Positions 1 through 8,290 of a stretch of 64,000 nucleotides of DNA are shown piece by piece. The notes under the pieces were generated by a model. That model made no database searches. It worked only from the letters and a program-made list of their open reading frames with translations, and was not told the DNA's origin. The translations under genes and the position numbers were made by a program. Position 1 is the first letter of the stretch. Every line of letters begins with the position of its first letter. The stretch is from assembly GCF_016464305.1 (NCBI RefSeq), contig NZ_JAEIOJ010000003.1, positions 248,001 to 312,000 of the forward strand, in the 5' to 3' direction. Origin of the DNA: Umezawaea beigongshangensis. Lineage in GTDB: Bacteria > Actinomycetota > Actinomycetes > Mycobacteriales > Pseudonocardiaceae.

Positions 1-22
1 CGCGGGCCACCCGTGCGAGGGA

Positions 23-2869
23 CTACAGGACGATGTTGACCAGCCGGTTCGGCACCACGATCACCTTGCGCGGCGTCGCCGTGCCCACCAGCTCGGCGAT
101 CTTCTCGTCCGCCAGCGCCGCGGCGCGCACCTCGTCCTGGCTCGCCCCGGCCGCCACGACCACGCGCGAGCGGACCTTGCCGCCCACCTGGATCGGGTAC
201 TCGACGGTGTCCACGACCAGGTAGCGCTCGTCGGGGCGCGGGAACGGCCCGTGCGCCAGCGACTCGCCGTGGCCCAGCCGCGACCACAGCTCCTCGGCGA
301 TGTGCGGGCTCAGCGGCGCCAGCATCTGCACCACGCCCTCGGCGATCGTCCTCGGCGTGCCCGCCGTGCCGCCGTAGGTCTTGGTGATGTGGTTGTTCAG
401 CTCGATCAGCTTCGCGCCCGCCGTGTTGTAGCGCAGGCTCTCGTAGTCCTCGCGCACCCCGGCGACGGCCCGGTGCAGCGCGCGCAGCGACTCCTCCGAG
501 GGCTCCTCGTCGGTGACCCGCAGCTCGCCGGTGTTCTCGTCGACCAGGTTGCGCCACAGCCGCTGCAGGAACCGCTGCGCGCCGACGACGTCCTTCGTGG
601 CCCACGGGCGCGACACGTCCATCGGACCCATCGACATCTCGTAGAACCGGAACGTGTCCGCGCCGTAGGTCTCCGCCATCTCGTCCGGCGTGACCACGTT
701 CTTCAGGCTCTTGCCCATCTTGCCGTACTCGCGGTTGACCTCCCGGCCCTCGAAGAAGAACTTCCCGTCCTCCTCGACGACCTGGTCGGCGGGCACGTAC
801 GTGCCGCGCGAGTCGGTGTAGGCGTACGCCTGGACGTAGCCCTGGTTGAACAGGCGGCGGTACGGCTCGTCGCCGGACACGTGGCCCAGGTCGAACAGCA
901 CCTTCTGCCAGAACCGCGAGTACAGCAGGTGCAGCACCGCGTGCTCCACACCGCCGATGTACAGGTCGACGCCGCCGGGGTCCGCCGCACCGTGCTCGGT
1001 GGTGCGCGGCCCCAGCCAGTAGCGCTCGTTCTCCCGGCCGACGAACCGCTCGTCGTCCGTCGGGTCGACGTAGCGCAGCTGGTACCAGCACGAACCCGCC
1101 CAGTTGGGCATCGTGTTGGTGTCGCGGCGGTAGGTCTTCGGCCCGTCGCCCAGGTCCAGCTCGACCTCGGTCCACTCCGTCGCGCGCGACAGCGGCGGGG
1201 ACGGCTCGGAGTTCGCGTCCTCCGGGTCGAAGGTGCGCGGCGAGTAGTCGTCCACCTCGGGCAGCACGACCGGCAGCATCGAGTCGGGCAGCGCGATCGG
1301 AGCGCCGTCGGAGTCGTAGACGACCGGGAACGGCTCGCCCCAGTACCGCTGCCGGGAGAACAGCCAGTCGCGCAGCTTGTACTGCACGGTGCCCCGGCCG
1401 TGACCGTGCTCCTCCAGCCAGCCGATGATCGTCTTCTTGGCGTCGTCGACGCCCATCCCGTCCAGGAAGGCCGAGTTGATCGCCGGACCCTCCCCGGTGA
1501 ACGCCTCGCCCTCGAAGCCGTCGGACGGCCGCACCGTGCGCACGACCGGCAGGCCGAACTTCGTCGCGAAGTCCCAGTCGCGCTGGTCCTGGCCCGGCAC
1601 CGCCATGATCGCGCCGGTGCCGTAGCCCATCAGCACGTAGTCGGCGACGAACACCGGGACGCGCGCGCCGTTGACCGGGTTCACCGCGTACGCGCCGGTG
1701 AACACGCCGGTCTTGTCCCGGTTCTCCTGGCGATCCAGCTCCGACTTGGTCGAGGCCGCCCTGCGGTAGGCGGCGACCGCCTCGGCGGGCGTCGCGGCGC
1801 CCTCGGTCCAGCGCGGGTCCACGTCGGCGGGCCACTCGTCGGGAACGATCCGGTCGACCAGGTCGTGCTCGGGGGCCAGCACCGCGTACGTCGCGCCGAA
1901 CAGCGTGTCGGGGCGGGTCGTGAAGACCTCGATCGACTCGTCGCCGACGGCGAACCGGACCCGCGCGCCGTGCGAGCGGCCGATCCAGTTGCGCTGCATG
2001 GCCTTGACCTTCTCCGGCCAGTCCAGCCGCTCCAGGTCGTCGATCAGCCGGTCGGAGTAGGCGGTGATCCGCATCATCCACTGGCGCAGGCTGCGGCGGA
2101 ACACCGGGAAGTTGCCGCGCTCGCTGCGTCCGTCGGCGGTGACCTCCTCGTTCGCCAGGACGGTGCCCAGGCCGGGACACCAGTTCACCGGCGCCTCGGA
2201 CAGGTAGGCCAGCCGGTGCTCACCCAGCACGGCCTGCTGCTCGGTGCCGCTCAGCTCGGCCCACGGACGGCCGTCCGGCGTCGGGCGGGAGCCGTCGGCG
2301 AACTGCGCGATCAGCTCGTCGATCGGCCGCGCGCGGCCCGCGTCGGCGTCGTACCAGGAGTTGAAGACCTGCAGGAAGATCCACTGGGTCCACTTGTAGT
2401 AGCCCTCGTCGATCGTGGAGATGCGACGGCGCTCGTCGTGGCCCAGGCCCAGCCTGCGGATCTGCCGCAGGTAGGTCTCGATGTTGGTCTCGGTGGTCGT
2501 GCGCGGGTGCTGGCCCGTCTGCACGGCGTACTGCTCGGCGGGCAGCCCGAACGCGTCGAAGCCCATCGTGTGCAGCACGTTGCGGCCGTTCATCCGGTGG
2601 TACCGGGCGAAGACGTCCGTGCCGATGAAGCCCAGCGGGTGCCCGACGTGCAGACCGGCGCCCGAGGGGTAGGGGAACATGTCCTGGACGAACAGCTTGT
2701 CGTCCGGTACCGGCTTCCCCGTCGAGAGCGGACCGACCGGGTTGGGCGCGTGGTACGTGCCGTGCTCTTCCCAGTGCTGCTGCCACCGCTGCTCGATGCT
2801 CCCGGCCAGCGCGGCCGTGTACCGGTGTGCGGGGACGGCGTCCTGGTCGTGCGCCGTGTCGGTGCTCAT
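23..2869 (-). CDS. leuS: Leucyl-tRNA synthetase
   Basis: Class I aminoacyl-tRNA synthetase that charges tRNA-Leu in the cytoplasm. The product is about 948 aa, normal for actinobacterial LeuS. The HIGH-type signature is HVGH (residues 74-77) after FPYPSGAG. The KMSKS loop reads KMGKS near residue 715, followed by LKNVVTPDE. The editing (CP1) domain lies between them. The start is the ATG at 2869, preceded by GAGGG at good spacing; an in-frame extension to 2926 would run into the attenuator hairpin and is less likely. A leucine-codon leader peptide and terminator-like hairpin lie upstream, so expression is probably attenuated when Leu-tRNA is plentiful. Confidence 0.97.
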   Translation of the reverse strand: MSTDTAHDQDAVPAHRYTAALAGSIEQRWQQHWEEHGTYHAPNPVGPLSTGKPVPDDKLFVQDMFPYPSGAGLHVGHPLGFIGTDVFARYHRMNGRNVLHTMGFDAFGLPAEQYAVQTGQHPRTTTETNIETYLRQIRRLGLGHDERRRISTIDEGYYKWTQWIFLQVFNSWYDADAGRARPIDELIAQFADGSRPTPDGRPWAELSGTEQQAVLGEHRLAYLSEAPVNWCPGLGTVLANEEVTADGRSERGNFPVFRRSLRQWMMRITAYSDRLIDDLERLDWPEKVKAMQRNWIGRSHGARVRFAVGDESIEVFTTRPDTLFGATYAVLAPEHDLVDRIVPDEWPADVDPRWTEGAATPAEAVAAYRRAASTKSELDRQENRDKTGVFTGAYAVNPVNGARVPVFVADYVLMGYGTGAIMAVPGQDQRDWDFATKFGLPVVRTVRPSDGFEGEAFTGEGPAINSAFLDGMGVDDAKKTIIGWLEEHGHGRGTVQYKLRDWLFSRQRYWGEPFPVVYDSDGAPIALPDSMLPVVLPEVDDYSPRTFDPEDANSEPSPPLSRATEWTEVELDLGDGPKTYRRDTNTMPNWAGSCWYQLRYVDPTDDERFVGRENERYWLGPRTTEHGAADPGGVDLYIGGVEHAVLHLLYSRFWQKVLFDLGHVSGDEPYRRLFNQGYVQAYAYTDSRGTYVPADQVVEEDGKFFFEGREVNREYGKMGKSLKNVVTPDEMAETYGADTFRFYEMSMGPMDVSRPWATKDVVGAQRFLQRLWRNLVDENTGELRVTDEEPSEESLRALHRAVAGVREDYESLRYNTAGAKLIELNNHITKTYGGTAGTPRTIAEGVVQMLAPLSPHIAEELWSRLGHGESLAHGPFPRPDERYLVVDTVEYPIQVGGKVRSRVVVAAGASQDEVRAAALADEKIAELVGTATPRKVIVVPNRLVNIVL

Positions 2870-2910
2870 CGAACGTCCCTCTCGATCGGAAAACCCGCCC
2901 TCACAACGAC

Positions 2911-3017
2911 AAAACCCCCCAGCCACGGATGGGCGTGAGGGGTTGCCGCGCGGACCTGGTCGTGGTCAGCGCGGCGGCGTAAGGAGCAGGCGCGCCGTGC
3001 TCATGGCTACAACGGTA
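2911..3017 (-). promoter_or_regulatory. leuS transcription attenuator (leader region)
   Basis: Read on the minus strand. A -10-like TACCGT (3017-3012) lies 7 nt before the leader-peptide ATG. A first hairpin pairs GCCGCGC with GCGCGGC (2975-2969 and 2951-2945) with an inner GACC/GGTC and overlaps the leader stop codon. A second hairpin, AACCCC...GGGGTT (2944 to 2913), contains an inner GCC/GGC and ends in TTTT, as an intrinsic terminator would. The element sits 42-75 nt upstream of the leuS start. CCCTCAC in the terminator's 5' side can also pair with GTGAGGG near 2900, giving a possible alternative fold. This matches the layout of classical amino-acid attenuation; the mechanism is inferred. 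Confidence 0.75.
2966..3004 (-). CDS. leuS leader peptide (12 aa, Leu-Leu-Leu)
   Basis: A 12-codon reading frame, MSTARLLLTPPR, with three consecutive leucine codons (CTG CTC CTT) at residues 6-8, ending in TGA inside the first hairpin. No Shine-Dalgarno is visible, but a TACCGT -10 box 7 nt upstream fits leaderless translation. Ribosome stalling at the Leu codons would be expected to favour read-through into leuS. The peptide itself probably has no function beyond this. Confidence 0.7.
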   Translation of the reverse strand: MSTARLLLTPPR

Positions 3018-3132
3018 CCGCGCGTGTCGACCGCCCTCCGAACCGACCTGGTCAGGGGCGGGACCGTGGCGCGGGGCACACCTGAGCGGGGTGGCCGAGC
3101 ACGCCGGGAGGGCGCGGACCTACTCTCGAACG

Positions 3133-3585
3133 GTGAACCTCGCTGCCTCGGACGTGAACGCCGCTCCGCTCGCCCTGCGGATCGTGCTGCTGGTGGCGCT
3201 CGGCCTCGCCGGGCTGTCCCTCGCCGTGATCGGCTACCTGAGCCTGCGGGGCAAGCTGCCGCGCAACCGGGCCGTGGGCGTGCGCACGGCCGCGACCCTG
3301 CGCGACGACGAGGCGTTCGCGCTGGGCAACAAGGTCGCCGGGGTGCCCAACCTCGTCGCCGGCGCGGTCGGCGTGATCGGCGCCGTCGCCGCCGCCGCCC
3401 TGCCGTCCACCGCCCCGGTCGTCGTGGCCGCCCTGCTCAGCGGGGTGGGCGTGCTGGTGATCGCCGGAGCGGGCGGGGTCCTGGGCCACCGCGCGGCGGC
3501 GGCCATGCCCGAGCCCCCGAAGGGCTGCGCGTCGTGTGCGTGCGCCGGGGCGGGGTGCAGCCCGGTCCTGACCAGGTCGAGCTGA
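3133..3585 (+). CDS. SdpI/DUF-type small membrane protein
   Basis: A protein of about 150 aa with a TM segment at residues 12-35 (ALRIVLLVALGLAGLSLAV), a conserved GKLPRNRAVGVRTAATLRDDEAF stretch typical of the SdpI family, and two further TM segments. The C terminus ends with a cysteine cluster (CASCACAGAGC). SdpI in Bacillus is an immunity/signal protein, but actinobacterial members have no settled role. The GTG at 3133 was chosen because a TACTCT -10 box lies 6 nt upstream (leaderless); an in-frame GTG at 3091 is possible. It is monocistronic and divergent from leuS. Confidence 0.75.
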   Translation: MNLAASDVNAAPLALRIVLLVALGLAGLSLAVIGYLSLRGKLPRNRAVGVRTAATLRDDEAFALGNKVAGVPNLVAGAVGVIGAVAAAALPSTAPVVVAALLSGVGVLVIAGAGGVLGHRAAAAMPEPPKGCASCACAGAGCSPVLTRSS

Positions 3586-3647
3586 CCCACCCGCACCCCG
3601 ACGCCCACCCCGAGCGGGCGACTCGCGTGAGGGTGCTCTGCGCACCC

Positions 3648-4220
3648 TCAGTTCGTGCGCACGTCTTCCGGCTGGGTGGCCAGGAGCGCCAGGGGCATCC
3701 CCTGCCTGCGCAGGACCGCGCCCCAGAGGTCCACCCCAGGGGCCGTCAGGACGTCGTCGGGCAGGCCGGGCACCACGATCCAGTCGCCCCGGTCCACCTC
3801 CCTGGCCAGCTGGCCGTGGCCCCAGCCCGCGTAGCCCGCGAAGACGCGCAGGCCCCGCACCCTCGGCACCAGGTGGTCCGGGTCGCCGTCCAGGTCCACC
3901 AGCGCCACGGGACCGTGCACGCCGACCACGCCCTCCAGCTCCCGCAGGTCCTCGCCCGCGCGCAGGGCGGCCAGGCACAGCGCCGTCTTCTGCTCCACCG
4001 GACCGCCGATGTAGATCGCCTGCGGCCTGGTCACGTGCGGCCCCCACCCCGGCAGCACGTCGTGCACCGCGACCTCGCTCGGCCGGTTGAGCACGACACC
4101 GAGGGTGCCCTCGCCGCGGTGGTCGATCACGTAGACGACGGTCCGGCGGAAGTTCGAGTCGATCAGCCCCGGCGCGGCGACGAGCAGCGTCCCCGGCTCT
4201 ACCTCGGCATCGTGTGGCAC
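3648..4220 (-). CDS. YqgE/AlgH family protein (UPF0301)
   Basis: A protein of about 190 aa with the family hallmarks PGTLLVAAPGL, FRRTVVYVIDH, GTLGVVLNRP and the VFAGYAGWGHGQL segment. It resembles M. tuberculosis Rv0038. Members are cytosolic alpha/beta proteins without an agreed biochemical role. The GTG at 4220 gives the usual family length; the reading frame is open to a GTG/ATG at 4283. It stands alone, convergent with the SdpI-like gene. Confidence 0.85.
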   Translation of the reverse strand: MPHDAEVEPGTLLVAAPGLIDSNFRRTVVYVIDHRGEGTLGVVLNRPSEVAVHDVLPGWGPHVTRPQAIYIGGPVEQKTALCLAALRAGEDLRELEGVVGVHGPVALVDLDGDPDHLVPRVRGLRVFAGYAGWGHGQLAREVDRGDWIVVPGLPDDVLTAPGVDLWGAVLRRQGMPLALLATQPEDVRTN

Positions 4221-4439
4221 GGTCCGATGATCGCACCGCGCGGCCGGGTGCGTGGCGGGGAAGTCCGGGGCGACGCGGGTCACAGCTGGACGGGAACACG
4301 GGAGGGGGGTCGCTCGTTGTACCCGGTGTCAGGCGCTATCGAGTCCCCCGGGCCCTATCTCAACGCCTTCGCGGAATACCGTTCGGCTGGAGCCGCGTCG
4401 TGCTCATCGCCGAGAGGCGACCGGGCGTCTGATCTGTGG

Positions 4440-4465
4440 AAGCCGGACCCGCGAGGGTCCGGCTT
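4440..4465 (+). terminator. Strong hairpin in the divergent region
   Basis: A perfect 11-bp stem, AAGCCGGACCC / GGGTCCGGCTT, with a GCGA loop, followed by TTTT after seven bases. It lies in the 281-nt gap (4221-4501) between two divergent genes, so no annotated gene needs it. It may insulate the MFS promoter or end a small RNA starting near 4320. Confidence 0.5.
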
Positions 4466-4501
4466 CCGTGGTTTTCGCCCCGGATACGTAGGCTCCTCGA
4501 C

Positions 4502-5800
4502 GTGAACACGGCCGGGACGACCGCGGTGCAACCGGCACCGCACCGAGGGACGCGTCGTCTGCTCGCCACGCCGGGACTCCGCAGGCTCCTGGCCAGCAGG
4601 CTCGCCGCCCAGTGGGGCGACGGCCTCTTCCAGGCCGGTCTGGCCGGAGCGGTCCTGTTCAACCCGGAGCGGCACGCCGACCCCGCCTCCATCGCGGCCG
4701 GTTTCGCGGTGCTGCTGCTGCCGTACTCGCTGGTCGGCCCGTTCGCCGGCGCCCTGCTCGACCGGTGGGACCGCCGCCGCGTGCTGGTGGTCGCCAACCT
4801 CGTCCGCGCGGTGTTCGTGCTGCTCACGGCCGGTGCCGTGGCAGCGGGACTGGACGGGGCCGCCCTCTACGTCTCCGCGCTGCTGGTCACCGGGATCAGC
4901 CGGTTCGTCGGCTCCGGGCTGTCGGCGTCGCTGCCGCACGTCGTGCCGAGGGAGAACCTCGTCGAGGCGAACGCGCTGGCCACGACGGCGGGCGCGCTGA
5001 CGGCCGTGGTGGGCGCGGGTTCGGCGGTCGCGCTGCGCGAGGTGCTCGGGGCCGGTGACGGCGGGTCGGCGCTCACGACGAGCGTCGCGGTCGTCGGCTC
5101 CCTGGTGGCCGCCGCGGTGGCGGCGCGCTTCGCCCGCGGGTTCCTCGGGCCGGACGAGGTCGACGAGCCGAGCCGCACGTTCGTCGCCGTGGCCCTGGGG
5201 CTGCTGGACGGGGCGCGGGCCGCGTGGCGCACGCCCAGCGTGACGGCGTCGCTGGCCGCGCTGCTGGCGCACCGGATCGGGTTCGGGGCGTCGCTGCTGG
5301 TCACCCTGCTGCTGATGCGCTACAGCCTGGAGGACGTCGGCCCGTTCAAGGCGGGGCTGGCCGGGCTGGGCGAGGTTGCCGTCGCCGGTGGCGCTGGCAT
5401 CCTGCTCGCCGGTCTGATCACCGACCGGGTGGTCCTCCTGCTCGGCACGCGGCGGACGATCGTGTCCGCGCTGCTGCTGGCGGCGGTCGCCCAGCTCGGA
5501 CTGGGTCTGCCGATGCTGCTGCCGACGATCCTCGGGGCGGCGTTCCTGCTGACGTTCGCCGGGCAGGTCGTGAAGCTGTGCGTGGACGCGGCGGTGCAGA
5601 GCGACATCGGCGACGAGGTCAGGGGCCGGGTCTTCGCCCTCTACGACACCCTGTTCAACGTGGCGCAGGTCGTCGCCATCTCCACCGCGGCCGCCGTCGC
5701 CCCGCTGGACGGGCGCGCGCCGGGACTGATCGTGGTGGCGGCCCTCGTCTACCTCGCGGGTCTCGCGGCCCACCTGCTGCTGCTCCGCCGGAGCGCGTGA
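4502..5800 (+). CDS. MFS transporter
   Basis: A protein of about 432 aa with roughly 12 hydrophobic segments. The loop DRWDRRRVLVVANLVRA near residue 80 is the MFS motif A region. The order of TM blocks, with a central amphipathic loop around residues 215-235, fits a drug-efflux-type permease of the bacterial MFS_3/EntS-like group. The substrate cannot be predicted. The GTG at 4502 is preceded by TAGGCT (4489-4494) with 7 nt spacing, indicating a leaderless mRNA; the longer frame from 4436 would read through the hairpin. Confidence 0.88.
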   Translation: MNTAGTTAVQPAPHRGTRRLLATPGLRRLLASRLAAQWGDGLFQAGLAGAVLFNPERHADPASIAAGFAVLLLPYSLVGPFAGALLDRWDRRRVLVVANLVRAVFVLLTAGAVAAGLDGAALYVSALLVTGISRFVGSGLSASLPHVVPRENLVEANALATTAGALTAVVGAGSAVALREVLGAGDGGSALTTSVAVVGSLVAAAVAARFARGFLGPDEVDEPSRTFVAVALGLLDGARAAWRTPSVTASLAALLAHRIGFGASLLVTLLLMRYSLEDVGPFKAGLAGLGEVAVAGGAGILLAGLITDRVVLLLGTRRTIVSALLLAAVAQLGLGLPMLLPTILGAAFLLTFAGQVVKLCVDAAVQSDIGDEVRGRVFALYDTLFNVAQVVAISTAAAVAPLDGRAPGLIVVAALVYLAGLAAHLLLLRRSA

Positions 5801-5827
5801 GCGGTCGCGGCCGGCCGCGACCGCTCA
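5798..5827. terminator. 30-nt perfect palindrome, bidirectional terminator
   Basis: TGAGCGGTCGCGGCC followed immediately by its exact reverse complement. It begins in the MFS stop codon and lies between convergent genes. There is no T-tract, as is usual for actinomycete terminators. Confidence 0.65.
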
Positions 5828-5837
5828 CGAACCCGGT

Positions 5838-6092
5838 TCACCTCGGCAGGGGCAGGCGCAGCATCCCGGCCTCGTGGGCGTAGACGACTGCGGCCATGCG
5901 GTCCTTCAGGCCGAGCGCGTCGAGGATCTCCCCGACGACCCCGGCGACGTGCTGCTGACTCACGGCGAGCACGGGCGCGATCTCGTGGTCCGCGAGTCCG
6001 CGGGCGAGGCAGCGCAGCACGGCACGCTGCTGCTCGGACAGCAGATCGAGCCCAGAGGTTGTGCGACCAGGCGAGACGTGACGCCCGTTCAT
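5838..6092 (-). CDS. Short LuxR/GerE-type DNA-binding protein
   Basis: About 84 aa, consisting almost entirely of a LuxR-family helix-turn-helix: LSEQQRAVLRCLARGLADHEIAPVLAVSQQHVAGVVGEILDALGLKDR (residues 18-65). No receiver or ligand domain is present. The ATG at 6092 follows a GGGGGGTG Shine-Dalgarno. It lies downstream of cca in the same direction but separated by a 126-nt gap containing an inverted repeat, so it probably has its own promoter. Regulon unknown. Confidence 0.8.
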   Translation of the reverse strand: MNGRHVSPGRTTSGLDLLSEQQRAVLRCLARGLADHEIAPVLAVSQQHVAGVVGEILDALGLKDRMAAVVYAHEAGMLRLPLPR

Positions 6093-6151
6093 CGTGATCA
6101 CCCCCCAGCGCACGAGCACGGTGCTCGGTGCGCACCGTCATCATTCCGCAA

Positions 6152-6177
6152 CTCGCTGTCACTTCGCTAACAGCGAG
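6152..6177. promoter_or_regulatory. Inverted repeat upstream of LuxR-type gene
   Basis: CTCGCTGT - 10 nt - ACAGCGAG, exact 8-nt arms, 60 nt upstream of the LuxR-type start. It could be an operator (autoregulation) or the end hairpin of cca; there is no T-run. Confidence 0.4.
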
Positions 6178-6218
6178 CATTCCAGGTCGACACGAAGAGT
6201 GAGGAAACGGTCCGCCCG

Positions 6219-7679
6219 TCACGCCCCCGGCGGTGCGACGCCCTGCTCACGGGCCCAGGCGAGGAGTTCGGCCACCGCCTCGTCGTGGTCGAGCGGTCCC
6301 CGGTCCAGACGCAGCTCCTTGAGGAACGTCCACGCCCGGCCGACCTGCGGACCCGGTGGCACGCCGAGCAGTCGCATGATCTCGTTGCCGTCCAGGTCGG
6401 GGCGGACGCGCTTGAGGTCCTCCTCGGCGGCGAGACGGTCGATCCGCGCCTCCAGCTCGTCGTAGGTGCGCTGGAGCGCGCTGGCCTTGCGCCGGTTGCG
6501 GGTGGTGCAGTCGGCGCGCACGAGCTTGTGCAGCCGGGTCAGCAGGTGCTCGGCGTCCGTGACGTAGCGGCGGACCGCCGAGTCGGTCCACTCGCCGTTG
6601 CCGTAGCCGTGGAACCGCAGGTGGAGGTAGACGAGACGGGCCACGTCCTCGACGATCTCCTTGGAGTAGCGCAGTGCGCGCAAACGCTTGCGCACCATCT
6701 TGGCGCCGACGACCTCGTGGTGGTGGAACGAGACGCCGCCACCGGCCTCGAAGCGGCGCGTGTCCGGCTTGCCGATGTCGTGCAGCAGCGCGGCCAGGCG
6801 CAGCACCAGGTCGGGGGACCGCTCCTCGTCCTCCAGGTCGATCGCCTGCTCCAGCACGACCAGCGAGTGGCTGTAGACGTCCTTGTGCTGGTGGTGCTCG
6901 TCGATCTCCAGCTTCATCGCGGGCAGCTCGGGGAGCACCCGGTCGGCGAGCCCCGTCTCGACCACCAGCTCGACGCCGGCCCGCGGGTGCGCGCCGCACA
7001 GCAGCTTCGACAGCTCGACCTGCACGCGCTCGGGCGTGATCCGGTCGAGCTGGTCGGCCATCGAGCTCATCGCCTCGACCACCCGCGGCGCGGGGGTGAA
7101 CCCGAGCTGGGACACGAAGCGGGCGGCGCGCAGCATCCGCAGCGGGTCGTCGGAGAACGACTCGTGCGGGGTGGCCGGGGTGTCGAGCACGCCGTCCGCC
7201 AGCGCCCGCGCTCCGCCGGTCGGGTCCACGAACACCCGCTCCACCAGTTCGAACGCCATCGCGTTGACGGTGAAGTCGCGGCGGAGCAGATCGCCCTCGA
7301 CGGTGTCGCCGAACGTCACCTCGGGGTTGCGGGTGACGCCGTCGTAGGAGTCGGCCCGGAACGTGGTGATCTCCACGGTGACGCCGTGCCTGGTCGCGCC
7401 GACCGTGCCGAACGCGATGCCGGTGTCCCAGACGGCGTCGGCCCAGCCGGAGAGCAGCTTCTGCACCTGCGGCGGACGGGCGTCGGTGGTGAAGTCGAGA
7501 TCGTTGCCGCCGCGCCCGAGCACCGCATCGCGGACGCTGCCCCCGACCAGGTAGAGGCGGTGACCGGCCGCGCCGAAACGAGCGGCGAGCTCGTCGGCGA
7601 CCGGGGTGGAGCGCAGCACCTCGACGACGGCCTCGTGGGCCGTGCGGGCGAGGTCGTCGTCAGCGGTGGGTCTGGACAC
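6219..7679 (-). CDS. cca: CCA tRNA nucleotidyltransferase with HD domain
   Basis: Adds or repairs the 3' CCA of tRNAs. The 486-aa protein has the class II nucleotidyltransferase head [10 protein letters not shown]...NDLDF (residues about 46-62) with the metal-binding DxD and an [11 protein letters not shown] motif. It then has the RNA-binding middle domain and a C-terminal HD domain (LLHDIGKP). The last feature and the length match actinobacterial PcnA/Cca (Rv3907c type). The GTG start is 8 nt from a TACTGT -10 box. It is divergent from the NUDIX gene, as in mycobacteria. At least two of the three window tRNAs lack an encoded CCA, consistent with need for this enzyme. Confidence 0.95.
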   Translation of the reverse strand: MSRPTADDDLARTAHEAVVEVLRSTPVADELAARFGAAGHRLYLVGGSVRDAVLGRGGNDLDFTTDARPPQVQKLLSGWADAVWDTGIAFGTVGATRHGVTVEITTFRADSYDGVTRNPEVTFGDTVEGDLLRRDFTVNAMAFELVERVFVDPTGGARALADGVLDTPATPHESFSDDPLRMLRAARFVSQLGFTPAPRVVEAMSSMADQLDRITPERVQVELSKLLCGAHPRAGVELVVETGLADRVLPELPAMKLEIDEHHQHKDVYSHSLVVLEQAIDLEDEERSPDLVLRLAALLHDIGKPDTRRFEAGGGVSFHHHEVVGAKMVRKRLRALRYSKEIVEDVARLVYLHLRFHGYGNGEWTDSAVRRYVTDAEHLLTRLHKLVRADCTTRNRRKASALQRTYDELEARIDRLAAEEDLKRVRPDLDGNEIMRLLGVPPGPQVGRAWTFLKELRLDRGPLDHDEAVAELLAWAREQGVAPPGA

Positions 7680-7758
7680 GGGGCATCACAGTATCGGCAG
7701 CACCCGCTCGTGACCCTCCGCGCCGGACGGGTGACCGACCGCGTCTCCGCCGCGCCAC

Positions 7759-7764
7759 TACCAT
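7759..7764 (+). promoter_or_regulatory. -10 box of the NUDIX gene (leaderless)
   Basis: TACCAT followed by 7 nt and the ATG at 7772, matching the actinobacterial TANNNT -10 pattern with transcription starting at the start codon. Confidence 0.5.
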
Positions 7765-7771
7765 CGGTGCC

Positions 7772-8290
7772 ATGCCCCAGTCGTCCGGTCGTTCCGGCGG
7801 TACCAAGCCGGGGCGCCGGAACCGGCGCCGGGGTCGTCGGCTGAAGACCGTGGACGAAACCTCCGCCGGTGGGCTGGTGCTCGACGCCGCTCACCGGAAT
7901 GCTGCTGTCATCGGTCGCCTGGACCGGCGCGGCCGGCTGCTGTGGTCCCTCCCGAAGGGACACATCGAGGAGGGTGAGACCTCCGCGCAGACCGCGGTGC
8001 GCGAGGTCGCCGAGGAGACCGGTATTCATAGCAGGGTGCTTCGCCCGCTCGGGTCCATCGACTACTGGTTCGTCGCCGAGGACCGGCGGGTGCACAAGAC
8101 CGTCCACCACTTCATCCTGGAAGCGCTGGGCGGAGAGCTTTCCGACGAGGACGTGGAGGTCACCGAGGTGGCGTGGGTGCCCCTTGGCGAACTGGACGCG
8201 CGACTGGCCTACGCCGACGAGCGCCGTCTGGTCCGCCGAGCCGCCGAACTGCTCGCCCAGTACGACGCGGACGGAGCGGAGTCGGCGTGA
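7772..8290 (+). CDS. NUDIX hydrolase
   Basis: A 172-aa protein with an intact Nudix box, [22 protein letters not shown] (GX5EX7REUXEEXG), near residue 63. A basic N-terminal stretch ([12 protein letters not shown]) precedes the fold. It is the positional homologue of M. tuberculosis MutT4 (Rv3908). The substrate could be an oxidised nucleotide or a dinucleoside polyphosphate; the sequence does not decide. The stop overlaps the next GTG (GTGA), so it is translationally coupled to the DUF6049 gene. Confidence 0.93.
   Translation: MPQSSGRSGGTKPGRRNRRRGRRLKTVDETSAGGLVLDAAHRNAAVIGRLDRRGRLLWSLPKGHIEEGETSAQTAVREVAEETGIHSRVLRPLGSIDYWFVAEDRRVHKTVHHFILEALGGELSDEDVEVTEVAWVPLGELDARLAYADERRLVRRAAELLAQYDADGAESA

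Noticed and set aside
251-2938. 895-aa open frame antisense to leuS
   Set aside because: Arg/Val/Gln-rich composition of a high-GC shadow frame; leuS is fully supported on the other strand.
4355-5773. 472-aa frame antisense to the MFS gene
   Set aside because: Low-complexity Arg/Gln/Asp product, no start signal, MFS gene is clear.
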